A stretch of DNA of 64,000 bases from positions 930,001-994,000 of the forward strand of contig NZ_CP025938.1 of the NCBI RefSeq assembly GCF_002893765.1. The letters run 5' to 3'. The notes beneath the pieces were generated by a model that did not search any database, was not told the origin of the DNA, and saw nothing but the letters and a program-made list of their open reading frames with translations. How positions within the stretch are numbered: position 1 is the stretch's first letter; each line of letters starts with the position of its first letter. Below, one piece after another: positions 25,943 through 34,357 of this stretch. Origin of the DNA: Tamlana carrageenivorans (GTDB lineage Bacteria > Bacteroidota > Bacteroidia > Flavobacteriales > Flavobacteriaceae). Made by a program: the position numbers and the translations under genes.

Positions 25943-26893
25943 TTAATTATATTTCTTGCGGAGTTGCGACAACATCTCTTCGGTAATATCATCTAAAGAA
26001 AATTGATGTTTCCATTTCCAATCTTGTCTCGCATAAGAGTCGTTAATACTTTTTGGCCAACTGTTGGCGATATCCTGTCTGTAATCCGGTTTATAAGATA
26101 TTTCAAACTCAGGAATTTGTTTTTTGATAGATTCAGTAATGTCTTCTGGTGTAAAACTTACTGCCGCCAAATTATAGGAAGAACGGATTTTAATATCTTC
26201 TGCTTTAGCTTGCATAATATCCACAGTAGCTTTAATAGCATCATCCATAAACATCATAGGCAATTCACTTTCATCTTTTAAAAAACATTCGTAAGATTTG
26301 TTTTTAATGGCTTCGTGGTAGATTTCCACCGCATAATCGGTAGTTCCACCTCCTGGCAAAGTTTTCCAACTGATAATACCCGGGTAACGCAAACTTCTTA
26401 CATCTACCTGATATTTATTGAAATAATATTCACACCAGCGCTCGCCAACTTGCTTGGTCATACCATAAACCGTTGTTGGCTCCATTATGGTATATTGCGG
26501 TGTGTACTCTTTAGGTGTTGTTGGTCCAAAAACAGCAATACTGGAAGGCCAAAATACTTTTTTTATAAAATTATCTTTAGCTAAGTTTAACACATGAAAT
26601 AATGAGGTCATATTTAAGTCCCAGGCTTCCATAGGGTATTTTTCCCCTGTTGCACTTAACATCGCGGCCATTAAATAAACGGTATCAATATTAAACTTTT
26701 CAACACATGTTTTTACGCTTGCATAATCTTTGGCATCAACAATTTCGAACAGTCCTGAATTAACAATATCTAAGTTACTGTAACTTATATCACTAGCCAC
26801 CACATTATCATCGCCGTAAATGCTTCGCAACTTAAAAGTTAATTCGGATCCAATTTGCCCACAGGCACCAATAATTAGTATTTTAGAGCTCAA
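25943..26893 (-). CDS. SDR-type L-threonine 3-dehydrogenase (NAD-dependent epimerase/dehydratase family)
   Basis: 316 residues: N-terminal NAD-binding GACGQIG, a Ser in WPSSIAVFGP, and the catalytic pair in YGMTK. The conserved YPGIISWKTLPGGGTTDYAVE and MMFMDDAIKATV segments are characteristic of short-chain L-threonine 3-dehydrogenase, which oxidises threonine to 2-amino-3-ketobutyrate. The usual partner, glycine C-acetyltransferase (kbl), is not adjacent. A UDP-sugar epimerase is the alternative, but those motifs favour threonine dehydrogenase. Confidence 0.88.
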   Translation of the reverse strand: MSSKILIIGACGQIGSELTFKLRSIYGDDNVVASDISYSNLDIVNSGLFEIVDAKDYASVKTCVEKFNIDTVYLMAAMLSATGEKYPMEAWDLNMTSLFHVLNLAKDNFIKKVFWPSSIAVFGPTTPKEYTPQYTIMEPTTVYGMTKQVGERWCEYYFNKYQVDVRSLRYPGIISWKTLPGGGTTDYAVEIYHEAIKNKSYECFLKDESELPMMFMDDAIKATVDIMQAKAEDIKIRSSYNLAAVSFTPEDITESIKKQIPEFEISYKPDYRQDIANSWPKSINDSYARQDWKWKHQFSLDDITEEMLSQLRKKYN

Positions 26894-27016
26894 TATTCAA
26901 GGTGTTTATAAAGAATTTTCAAAAATAACAAGTTTTCGTTAAAAATAATCTACAAAAAGACCGAAATATTCTTAATTTGCTATCCATCTATGTTATTATA
27001 AAATCAACTATTCCTA

Positions 27017-27024
27017 TATCTTTG
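27017..27024 (+). promoter_or_regulatory. Candidate -7 element of the 27042 lipoprotein gene
   Basis: TATCTTTG, exact fit to TAnnTTTG, 17 bases before the ATG; no clear -33 TTG. Confidence 0.45.
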
Positions 27025-27041
27025 TAGCCTATTGTCTCAAA

Positions 27042-27572
27042 ATGAAAATGATGCGTAATAAATTTTTATGGTTAGTCGGCATAAGTATTCTACTTTGGAA
27101 TTGTAAAAAAGATCCCGATCAAGCAGCAACAACCGAAACTGAAGTCGATAACAGTAAACTCATTTCTGAAAACGACATTAAAAGTTTCGATTACACTGAG
27201 TTTTCCATTGACAATAAAGTACAAGCTCAAATTAAGGATTGGGCAGAGTATTATAAACTGCAAGATGTTATCGAGAAGGTAAAGGCTAGCGACTTACACT
27301 TTTTTAAGGACAATGAAAAAACAATAAAAGACGCTTTTAAAGAGTTGAAAGCAACCATTCCAGGCACTATAAAATCACCCTCAATAGAAGCTCGTATTTT
27401 GGTTGTAGAAACTAAATTTTATAAACTGGAAAGTTTGTTTAATCTGGGCACCACTAGCGAAAAGGAGCTAGAGGCCAGTGTTGAGGAAGTATTGGTAGCT
27501 TTTTCGAATTTAAACCTTCAAATGAATAAAAAAGCAGAGTTTGACGCCATCAACATTGTAAAACCTCAATAA
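27042..27572 (+). CDS. Hypothetical helical lipoprotein
   Basis: 176 residues with a lipoprotein signal peptide ending SILLWNC (Cys21), then an acidic low-complexity linker and a mostly helical domain with charged heptad-like stretches (IKDWAEYYKLQDVIEKV, EKELEASVEEVLVAF). No family recognised. Single gene with its own promoter candidate, followed by a 246-base gap that contains only a 10-bp hairpin at 27633. Confidence 0.65.
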   Translation: MKMMRNKFLWLVGISILLWNCKKDPDQAATTETEVDNSKLISENDIKSFDYTEFSIDNKVQAQIKDWAEYYKLQDVIEKVKASDLHFFKDNEKTIKDAFKELKATIPGTIKSPSIEARILVVETKFYKLESLFNLGTTSEKELEASVEEVLVAFSNLNLQMNKKAEFDAINIVKPQ

Positions 27573-27632
27573 ACATTTCTCGTTTTAAGCGCAACAAATT
27601 GGATTTAAGCATTCATAAAAACCTTAAATTAT

Positions 27633-27660
27633 ACTCATTTTAATACAGCATAAAATGAGT
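27633..27660. terminator. Perfect 10-bp hairpin, weak terminator or operator
   Basis: ACTCATTTTA (27633-27642) and TAAAATGAGT (27651-27660) with an 8-base loop; no T-run follows on either strand. Confidence 0.4.
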
Positions 27661-27818
27661 CACGCCTTCTCAAATTAATCTGATTAGAAGTCAGCCTCTC
27701 CCCTGTCAAACACGTATCTCAATACTATAACCGTGTTAACCAATAGTTTATCTCTTATTATATTAGGAATTCCAAATTAAATACATTATATTTAGGATTA
27801 CCAAAAAATCTAACTACT

Positions 27819-28283
27819 ATGGGGATAAAGAGTTTTATAGGCGCGAGAAAGCGTACAGGCACCACCACAACACCATCATTAACCGTAAGCGATTATATGA
27901 GCCGCAATTTAATTACATTCCGGCCAGACCAAACGATTGAAAGCGTGATGCAATCATTAATTAGAAATAGAATTTCTGGTGGCCCAGTAGTAAACAGAAA
28001 AAATGAACTTGTTGGCATTATTTCTGAAGGCGACTGCATTAAACAAATTAGTGAAAGCCATTACTACAACATGCCTTTACAAGATCAGACGATTGAAAAA
28101 CACATGATTTCTGAAGTTGAAACCATAGACGGCAACATGAATATTTTTGATGCCGCTAAGAAATTTCTAGAATCGAAACGCCGTAGGTTCCCAATTATTG
28201 AAAAAGGCAAACTCGTTGGACAAATAAGTCAGAAAGACATCCTAAAAGCCGCCATGACTATAAAAGGTCAGACGTGGAAATAA
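27819..28283 (+). CDS. Tandem CBS-domain protein
   Basis: 154 residues consisting of a short basic N-terminus and two CBS motifs (SDYMSRNLITFRPDQTIE...GGPVVNRKNELVGIISEGD, and EKHMISEVETIDGNMNIFDAAKKF...RRFPIIEKGKLVGQISQKD). Such stand-alone pairs bind adenosine nucleotides and act as regulatory modules; no partner domain is attached. Convergent with the zinc-ribbon gene. A hairpin terminator at 28316-28352 follows. Confidence 0.88.
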   Translation: MGIKSFIGARKRTGTTTTPSLTVSDYMSRNLITFRPDQTIESVMQSLIRNRISGGPVVNRKNELVGIISEGDCIKQISESHYYNMPLQDQTIEKHMISEVETIDGNMNIFDAAKKFLESKRRRFPIIEKGKLVGQISQKDILKAAMTIKGQTWK

Positions 28284-28315
28284 TATTATAATTTTATACA
28301 CTGCAATTTTATTAA

Positions 28316-28352
28316 AGCTTTTAGCTCTTTTTGGCTGAAGGCTTTTTTTTCG
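28316..28352 (+). terminator. Terminator after the CBS-domain gene
   Basis: AAAGCTTTTAGC pairs with GCTGAAGGCTTT (two G-U pairs), followed by T8. Confidence 0.75.
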
Positions 28353-28354
28353 AT

Positions 28355-28705
28355 TTACCCCTCTCGTTTTACAAGCGCATAAAAATCGTTATCTAAGGGC
28401 AAATACCCTTGATCGTAAACGAAATAATATACCGTATTCGCTTTAGTCCTATAAATACTGGTAAAATAATTAAAGTCAAATCCGGCTTCGACAAGTTTGG
28501 CTCGTGAGGTTTTGGTTTTCTGGCTCGGATTTAGGCTTTCTAAAATGCGATAGTTTTTACGTAGGCGATTATTGGTATTTCGAATGAGGTTTTTGCTATC
28601 CTTATTCACCCGATTGTTATAGGCGTTTCTACAGGCATCACAACAAAATTTCTTATCGATACGCCCAACAATTTTATCGCCGCATTCTAAACATTTTTTA
28701 TTCAT
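28355..28705 (-). CDS. Zinc-ribbon protein of unknown function
   Basis: 116 residues. An N-terminal zinc ribbon CLECGDKIVGRIDKKFCCDAC (CxxC...CCxxC) precedes a basic, Asn/Arg-rich helical region and a YYFVYDQGYLPLDNDFYALVKRE end. A small DNA- or RNA-associated role is plausible but unproven. It lies 8 bases downstream of the stop of a 36-residue membrane protein, and both are read from a promoter block that is duplicated upstream of the lipoprotein gene at 35846. Confidence 0.75.
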   Translation of the reverse strand: MNKKCLECGDKIVGRIDKKFCCDACRNAYNNRVNKDSKNLIRNTNNRLRKNYRILESLNPSQKTKTSRAKLVEAGFDFNYFTSIYRTKANTVYYFVYDQGYLPLDNDFYALVKREG

Positions 28706-28713
28706 AGGTTGGT

Positions 28714-28824
28714 TTAACTTAAATACAAAAACACCACAGAAACCAACCCAACTACAAAACCGATACTAAATCCCAAATCCATTTGTTGCTTATGCTTTTT
28801 GTAGAATAGTGCTATGTTTTTCAT
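28714..28824 (-). CDS. 36-residue small membrane protein
   Basis: Short ORF MKNIALFYKKHKQQ followed by a hydrophobic helix (about residues 18-35, FSIGFVVGLVSVVFLYLS) and a basic cytoplasmic N-terminus, a normal single-pass small protein. It starts 34-40 bases downstream of the predicted transcription start of the promoter at 28875-28905, and ends 8 bases before the zinc-ribbon gene, which supports real expression. No family recognised. Confidence 0.6.
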   Translation of the reverse strand: MKNIALFYKKHKQQMDLGFSIGFVVGLVSVVFLYLS

Positions 28825-28857
28825 GAGTTTAATTTTGAATTATAAAGTTTGACCCTT

Positions 28858-28917
28858 AATCACTTACGCAACACCAAACATACAACAAAATAATACTGAA
28901 AGCAAAAACTTACAAAC
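28858..28917 (-). promoter_or_regulatory. Promoter block, copy 1 (direct repeat of 35888-35947)
   Basis: On the minus strand: TTG -33 (plus 28903-28905), 20-base spacer, and TATGTTTG -7 (plus CAAACATA at 28875-28882), a full Bacteroidota primary-sigma promoter. The ~60-base block is mostly identical to one at 35888-35947, 7030 bases away in the same orientation. Confidence 0.75.
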
Positions 28918-29129
28918 AACAAGTTACACTTTTTGAGTAGTCGCCATCCCAGCCAGTTTGAATCTTAAAATGAAACATTTAATCAATATTTCACAGCCTA
29001 TCAGCTTGCGTTAACAATTACTAATGTGGTAGACCGCATTACTTCTATTTTACCACTCAGAAATATATTTAGAGTATTCTATTTCCCATAGGTTGTTTTC
29101 TTTTTTCAATATATAAAGAGCGCTACACC
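28918..29129. other. Non-coding stretch between promoter block and IS21 element
   Basis: No ORF, RNA gene or strong hairpin seen. Its left part differs from the sequence that follows the second promoter copy, so the duplication ends near 28917. Confidence 0.4.
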
Positions 29130-29211
29130 TGGCTATTTCGGAGTGACCATGCCACGTATTTCGGTCAAACCGTGCCACTTTAAGAGATCATACAATAATA
29201 GTTAAATTTAA

Positions 29212-29952
29212 TTAATACTGTTCTTTCAACTTACCTTTTCTCAAGGATTCTCCAGTAAGGTTTATCCTATGCGATGAATTTACAATACGATCTAGTATCG
29301 CATCAGCGATAGTGCTTTCGCCGATAATATCGTACCAAGCGGATACAGGTATTTGTGAAGCTACAATCGTTGCTTTTTTATCATGTCTTTCATCGATTAT
29401 GTCCATAAGCGCCTCTCTGTCCTGATTGTCGAAGCTCTGTAAACCAAAATCATCAAGGATAAGCAGATCTACTTTTAATAGTTTTGCAAGTTCTTTAAGG
29501 TAAGTGCCATCTACTTTACTTAGTTTTAATCGTTTCATCAGTCTAGCAGTATTTGTGTATAGGGTTCTTTTATTCATCATACAAGCTTGATGTCCCAATG
29601 CCTGAGCTATATAACTTTTACCCACTCCAGAGGATCCTGTGATAATCAAGTTTTCCTTTTTTTGTACAAAATCTAGAGTAGCCAAACGCTCGAACATATT
29701 TCTGTCCAAGCTTCTGTTGTGCAGGTAATTAATATCTGTAAGTGTAGCTCCCTGCTTAAAGGCTGCTTGCGTTGTAAGCCTTTTTATCTTTCTATTCTGA
29801 AGGTCTTCCCATTGGTGATCGGTAAGCAATGCTAGATATTGATCTGGCGTAAGACCCTCTATTCGGTTATCACTAAGGTGGTTGTGATGGAGTTCAGCCA
29901 TAGCTGTTAATCTCATTTTTCTGAGTTTTTCGATGGTGTGATTTGTATTCAT
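29212..29952 (-). CDS. istB: IS21 helper ATPase IstB
   Basis: About 246 residues from MNTNHTIEKLRKM; a longer in-frame start at 30024 would overlap istA and is unlikely. AAA+ ATPase with Walker A GSSGVGKSY, Walker B LLILDDFG and a C-terminal RIVNSSHRINLTGESLR. Cooperates with IstA in target selection during transposition. Begins 37 bases after istA stops, in the standard IS21 order. Confidence 0.95.
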   Translation of the reverse strand: MNTNHTIEKLRKMRLTAMAELHHNHLSDNRIEGLTPDQYLALLTDHQWEDLQNRKIKRLTTQAAFKQGATLTDINYLHNRSLDRNMFERLATLDFVQKKENLIITGSSGVGKSYIAQALGHQACMMNKRTLYTNTARLMKRLKLSKVDGTYLKELAKLLKVDLLILDDFGLQSFDNQDREALMDIIDERHDKKATIVASQIPVSAWYDIIGESTIADAILDRIVNSSHRINLTGESLRKGKLKEQY

Positions 29953-29989
29953 ATATGTATAAAATTTAAGTGATTTTTTCGTGTTGTTT

Positions 29990-31543
29990 TTACTTATAAT
30001 TGGATGCCCCACGGATGTTCGCATGCTTGGGGATATGAGAACCTCGGTCTGTTTCTTCTTGTAGGAATAAGGAGCTTTGATCTAGATTATTCTTCAGTAT
30101 GTTGGTTATCCTGTTGTAGCTTACAGCATCAGCCTGTATGGCTCTTTTGCAAGCATTATCTAACCTTTGGGAGCCATAAGACTTATGGAGTTGTATAACG
30201 CCCATAGCTCTTTTATACCCTGTTTCAGGATAATCCAACGCAGCAATAATCCGCTCGACACATGCTGCAACATAACTACCATGGACAGCTGCCTTGTTCT
30301 TAAAGTATTGCGGACTCCACTGGCTGTATTGTTTATGAGAACTACTAAGGTGATCCTTGTTGGTTATGTATGCGCCTTTGGAACCGCTACGTTGGTGTAT
30401 AGCTATGCGCTGTTGATTATAATACACCTCTACCATGCCTTTGGTATAGTGTAGCGTGGTTTCCTTGCCAATGTAACGATATGGAACGCTGTAGTAAGTC
30501 TTATCTGGTGAAAAATAGATATAGCCTATTTTCTGAACCTTAGCTCTTCTATATTCTTTTATCTCGTAGCGTGTACTGCTTAAGGGTTTTAGATACTCTC
30601 GTTCGACGCTTTGGAAGAGCTCCAGACGACTAGCTTCTTTGCGTTGGAATAATAGGTTGTTGTAGCACTCTAGCAGAAGTTTTATCTCTTTGTTTAGATC
30701 TGCTAAAGAAAAAAAGGTCATTTCCCGAAGGGGATAATAAATCCGTTGATAAGCTAGATGCACCGCGTTTTCCACCAGCGCTTTATCTTGAGGGGAGTAA
30801 CTACGCGTTGGATTGACCACGCAGTTGTAATGGCGGGCAAAGTCTTTAAAACTACGGTTAACCTGAGCTTCGTATCTACTAGATCTGGTAACGGCTGATT
30901 TTAGATTGTCTGATACGATGGCCTTGGGTACTCCCCCGTAGAAATGAAGGGCGTTTTCGCAACAACTTATAAAATCTTCACGCTTTTGGCTCATACAAGC
31001 CTCAACATAGGTATACTGACTGTTAGGGAGCATGGCAACAAAGACCTCTACTGGAAGTATCTCGCCTGTGATTTTGTCTACTATCTGAAGTTTTTTTCCA
31101 GCAAAGTCCACGAACATCTCTTTCCCTGCCTCGTGTTCAAGTTTCATAGATCCCTTGATCTTGGCATATTTACGATGGTAATGCTCCATGAATTGAGTGT
31201 AACTATAAGGGTCTTTAACCTTTTGACTATATTCTGTGTAGTGGTACAAAAAAGTAAATCCTGGGTGGTTCCGAGCCTTATTAATACTTTCAAAATAAAA
31301 CATCAATTCATCATAGCGTTTGTTATTTATGGTTGTATGAGATGTAAAGAGCTTTTCTAGGGTGTGGTTGTCTAGCTTTAATAACTCCTTAAAACTATAA
31401 CCACTACCTTTAAATAGGTGTATATAGCTATTTATAGTGTTGCGGGAAATGCCAAGTGTGGCTCCAATTTGACGGTTACTATAACCATCTTGTTTTAAGT
31501 TGATAATTTGTTTTAGGTCCATTGGATCAAGTGTGTTGGCCAT
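29990..31543 (-). CDS. istA: IS21 transposase IstA
   Basis: About 517 residues from MANTLDPMDLKQII; an upstream in-frame ATG at 31618 would start within the terminal repeats and is rejected. N-terminal helix-turn-helix (GYSNRQIGATLGISRNTINS), then an rve integrase core with DDE residues in MFVDFAGKK, AIVSDNLKSAV and KALVENAVH, and a C-terminal beta-domain. It appears intact and presumably competent. Confidence 0.95.
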   Translation of the reverse strand: MANTLDPMDLKQIINLKQDGYSNRQIGATLGISRNTINSYIHLFKGSGYSFKELLKLDNHTLEKLFTSHTTINNKRYDELMFYFESINKARNHPGFTFLYHYTEYSQKVKDPYSYTQFMEHYHRKYAKIKGSMKLEHEAGKEMFVDFAGKKLQIVDKITGEILPVEVFVAMLPNSQYTYVEACMSQKREDFISCCENALHFYGGVPKAIVSDNLKSAVTRSSRYEAQVNRSFKDFARHYNCVVNPTRSYSPQDKALVENAVHLAYQRIYYPLREMTFFSLADLNKEIKLLLECYNNLLFQRKEASRLELFQSVEREYLKPLSSTRYEIKEYRRAKVQKIGYIYFSPDKTYYSVPYRYIGKETTLHYTKGMVEVYYNQQRIAIHQRSGSKGAYITNKDHLSSSHKQYSQWSPQYFKNKAAVHGSYVAACVERIIAALDYPETGYKRAMGVIQLHKSYGSQRLDNACKRAIQADAVSYNRITNILKNNLDQSSLFLQEETDRGSHIPKHANIRGASNYK

Positions 31544-31724
31544 ATCGCTTTTTAGAGCAATAAGGTAATTACTTGATCTCTTAAAGTGGCACAAATCGAA
31601 ACGGAAACATTGGCACAAATCAAACCGTTTTTAGCTAACTCAATTTCCGTGTGGCACAATTTAAACCGAAATCAACGGCACAGTAACTCCGAAATCACTG
31701 GCACAAATCGAACCGTGTTAGCCA

Positions 31725-31872
31725 CTTATATTAAATTTATTTAAATATTCTTCTGAAACCCCTTTTAATTCATTTTTTAAAAAAAATATCTGTTGTAGGA
31801 TATAATGCCACTTTCAGCTTTACATTAAGCAAAGAGTCTATAGTTTTTTACTAATAACTGTTGTAATATCAT
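31725..31872. other. Short non-coding flank of the IS21 element
   Basis: Minus-strand reading from the neighbouring lipoprotein remnant continues here in another frame: a proline-rich stretch LPPPPPPMND then ITTVISKKL and stop. This suggests the lipoprotein gene ran this far before a frameshift. Confidence 0.35.
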
Positions 31873-32016
31873 TCATAGGGGGAGGGGGAGGTGGCGGCAA
31901 TGCAAGCGCTTTTTATCCACCATAAACGAGATGACTTCTTTAATATCGGAAGAGTTCGTCTCATTATTACAGCCTGTAAACGTTAAAAAAAAGAATAATA
32001 GAATTAAGTTTTTCAC
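31873..32016 (-). pseudogene. Small lipoprotein, truncated/frameshifted remnant
   Basis: A GTG start gives a 47-residue product with lipoprotein signal (KNLILLFFFLTFTGC) and the tail NNETNSSDIKEVISF, ending in a low-complexity HLPLPL from a G-rich run. A parallel lipoprotein leader sits after the first partner gene at 33820. The downstream +frame reads as a proline-rich end, so a frameshift near the G-run is likely. Function unknown; third gene position in a duplicated cassette. Confidence 0.5.
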
Positions 32017-32118
32017 GATAAATTGATTGCCAATCAGAGTATTTTCATTAACAACAGCTTTTTTATTTTGGCTTGACACTTAACTGCTATTTTTAACATT
32101 CGGTGTTGTGGTTTGGAT

Positions 32119-32556
32119 TTATTCAAAGGTTAAAATTTCAACGCTTCTCATTATAAATCTATTACAACTTTTAGGCTCAATAAAAATGAAATTTAATCTT
32201 TCATTTCTTAATTTTTTAATGACATCCAAAAACTGTTTCCTTTCTCTTATTATATTCAAGTTATTCACATAAGATTTTGAAATTATAGTGTCGTTTTCTC
32301 TATTAAATGAGAACGAAAAACTTTCAAATGATGTATACTCAATATCATCACCATCAATAGCAGAAGACCTTTTTGTTTTTTTAACTTCTCGTTTTTCATT
32401 AATTATTTTATATCCTTCAAAATTATTTGTTTTATTAGCAATTTGCTTTTTAATCAATGTATCTTTTGGATTAATAAAAAAATAAACACTATCCTTTGAT
32501 TGACCATATGAATTAAAGAATAAAAAAGAAATAAATATTAAAATATTTTTTTTCAT
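32119..32556 (-). CDS. Small exported protein paired with the cassette tip (candidate immunity protein, copy 2)
   Basis: 145 residues with signal peptide MKKNILIFISFLFFNSYGQ. The mature region (KDTLIKKQIANKTNNFEGYKI...SFSFSFNRENDTIISKS) has beta-strand character. The start overlaps the stop of the preceding tip ORF (ATGA), so translation was coupled. A partner at the same position in copy 1 (33926) shares only weak similarity, e.g. the NPKDTL/NSKDTI stretch. Pairing one diverged tip with one diverged partner suggests cognate immunity, an inference from arrangement. Confidence 0.55.
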   Translation of the reverse strand: MKKNILIFISFLFFNSYGQSKDSVYFFINPKDTLIKKQIANKTNNFEGYKIINEKREVKKTKRSSAIDGDDIEYTSFESFSFSFNRENDTIISKSYVNNLNIIRERKQFLDVIKKLRNERLNFIFIEPKSCNRFIMRSVEILTFE

Positions 32557-33766
32557 TTTTCACAAGTTTTATTTCCGTTCATCTTTTCAGTAGTAATGGT
32601 ATTTTTAATTCTATTTTGCTCAACTGATGTTAGTTTTTTCCAGGCTTCAGTATAAATTTGGTCATGTACATTTGTAGAATTATGATCAGGAATATTTGCC
32701 AAACCTTCCCAAGCCATGTCATTGTAGAATTGATCAGAATGCTGACCTTTATCATATTGTTTTAATCCTTTTGCAATAGTATTTCTATAATGATTAGCCA
32801 TCTGTTGGTGATCCCAGTTTTTAGCATAATTTCTAAAATAATCATAAACACCTGGAAAGCTTGTTTCATTACTTCCCTTTCTTGATGCAAACTCTCATAA
32901 TCTAGCATGAATTCCTTCATGAATAATAGTTCTTGCTAAGCCAAGGGTAGTTCTATCAGCTAAAGTGTTTGCATTAATTTTAACAGTAAATGTATTACCA
33001 GATTTTACCGTTGAAGCGTTAGTTAAATCATCTAAATTAGTAGACATTTCAAATACTAAATCAAATTCAGAAAGATTAGTACCATCTTTAAAATTTTCAA
33101 TAATCCAATTAATGTTATTGTTATTGTCTACCATTTTATCATAAACACATTTAGCTTTACCAGTAAGTTGCGTGGCGTCGATTTTGTCTTCAACATCATA
33201 AGGTGCCGGTGGACCAACAACAATAGCACCAGCAAGTTCTTTAAGTTCCCTAGCAGTTAATTGTGGTTCAATATTACTGTAGCTACCTCCAGCAGTTCCA
33301 TTTGAACCACCTCCCGAACTTCCTTCTGAATTAGAATATCCACCTGTGGTTGAAAATGAACCACGCGAGCTACCAGTAAAGCCTCCTCAACTTCCCATAG
33401 GACCTCCGCCAGTACCTGTTATATATACAGTATCAAAAGTATGATCTCCATCAGGTAGATTATCTGTATTCCAACAATTTTCAGGGTCTGTTTCTGCTCT
33501 TGCTTTACTGTTGAGACTTGAATTAGTCGAACTATTCGCGATATTAAAAATAAATCTCTTTATAACATTACCATTTTCAACTTTATAGCCATCAATATAA
33601 TCTCCATTTAGCTCATTAATAAAGAATCTTGCATTAATTAGATTTCCATTGGTATCAATAGAGTCTTTGTAAATAGTGTAGATTACATTTTTGATGGTGT
33701 CATTGATTTTTATAAAAAAAAGTTCAGAATTAAAATTTCCCTTTCTATTAACATCAGTATTTACAT
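32553..33766 (-). pseudogene. Decayed second copy of the HEGIH lipoprotein: stem plus diverged tip
   Basis: Homologous to residues 99 to the end of the 34323-35846 protein. Reading through in one frame, two TGG(Trp) codons are now TGA: in MGSWGGF (about 33388) and in HARLWEF (33 bases upstream of the 32895 position, plus ctcataatc). The tip retains HEGIHARL and AKNWDHQQMANHYRNTIA. Upstream it is fused to a lipoprotein leader (33761-33820) in the wrong frame. Other Trp codons are still TGG. No promoter or start drives it; a silent cassette or relic. Confidence 0.8.
33102..33766 (-). repeat. 665-bp direct repeat, copy A
   Basis: Aligns without gaps to 34887-35551. I count seven substitutions by eye (about 99% identity). 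It covers the linker-containing stem of the lipoprotein; flanks on both sides diverge abruptly. Confidence 0.9.
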
Positions 33767-33820
33767 ATCCTTACATCCTGTAATTGTTAAAACAAGGAAT
33801 GCTATAATTAAGTTTTTCAT
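33761..33820 (-). pseudogene. Lipoprotein leader peptide ORF fused out of frame to the cassette
   Basis: ATG at 33820 gives MKNLIIAFLVLTITGCKDM and stops at 33761. It resembles the leader at 32016 (KNLILLFFFLTFTGC). The repeated stem begins inside its last codons but in another frame, marking the recombination junction. Confidence 0.6.
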
Positions 33821-33925
33821 GATAAGCTAATATACTAATAAGGCGAATCATTAACAGCAGTTCTTTAATTTTGGTTTGACACTTAACTGCCATTTTTTTA
33901 TTTGGTGTTGCAGTTTGTATTTTTC

Positions 33926-34357
33926 TTAATAGTCAATCCACCAGACACGAGTTCTTTTGTACTTCCATTTTGTTAATTCTTCGAGAATATAAATTTTATC
34001 AAAAATTTGATTGTTAGTTTCGACTATTCTGATTTCCTTTTTTTTTCTTTCTTCAGAAAAAAGAGAATCACTAATTCTTTTTCCCTCTATACATAATTGA
34101 TCAACAGTAGTATAACTTTTTTCTGAAATATTATTTTTGCAAATTGTATCAATCTCATTGAAACGAGTAATGTCAAACAAATTTTTGTCGATTTTATAGT
34201 ATTTAGTTTTATCAATATCAACAACAATCGTGTCCTTACTATTATCAAATAAAAGATATTTTGTGTTTTGTGAATTGATAATATTAATAAGACCTAAAAA
34301 AGCATAAAACATAATTAGGTGTTTAGTCGCACTCTTTACTTCCGTTTTGTTTTTCAT
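33926..34357 (-). CDS. Small exported protein after the HEGIH lipoprotein (candidate immunity protein, copy 1)
   Basis: 143 residues. A basic N-terminus then hydrophobic stretch LIMFYAFLGLINIINS suggests a signal peptide or anchor; a second possible start at 34312 would avoid overlapping the end of the upstream gene by 35 bases. The rest is charged (KYLLFDNSKDTIVVDIDKTKYY...EERKKKEIRIVETN). It directly follows the lipoprotein and is counterpart to 32119-32556 in the second cassette. No family recognised; an immunity role is an inference from arrangement. Confidence 0.6.
   Translation of the reverse strand: MKNKTEVKSATKHLIMFYAFLGLINIINSQNTKYLLFDNSKDTIVVDIDKTKYYKIDKNLFDITRFNEIDTICKNNISEKSYTTVDQLCIEGKRISDSLFSEERKKKEIRIVETNNQIFDKIYILEELTKWKYKRTRVWWIDY

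Larger units (their letters stand above)
29130..31724 (-). mobile_element. IS21-family insertion sequence (istA-istB)
   Basis: About 2.6 kb with istA and istB on the minus strand. The outermost inverted ends are inferred as TGGCTA (29130) and TAGCCA (31719-31724). An inner 19-bp perfect inverted repeat lies at 29172-29190 and 31574-31592. Repeated GGCAC-N-CCG units mark transposase binding sites: about five on the istA side (near 31587, 31612, 31652, 31677, 31700) and two on the istB side. I see no convincing target duplication, so the precise ends are uncertain. Both ORFs are intact. Confidence 0.88.

Noticed and set aside
30004..30454. Plus-strand ORFs inside IS21
   Set aside because: They are antisense shadows of istA with no family features.
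32553..33400. Reassignment of TGA as tryptophan to explain the two in-frame stops
   Set aside because: Other Trp codons in the same copy are TGG, and many genes in the window use TGA as a stop; the cassette is also out of frame with its leader.
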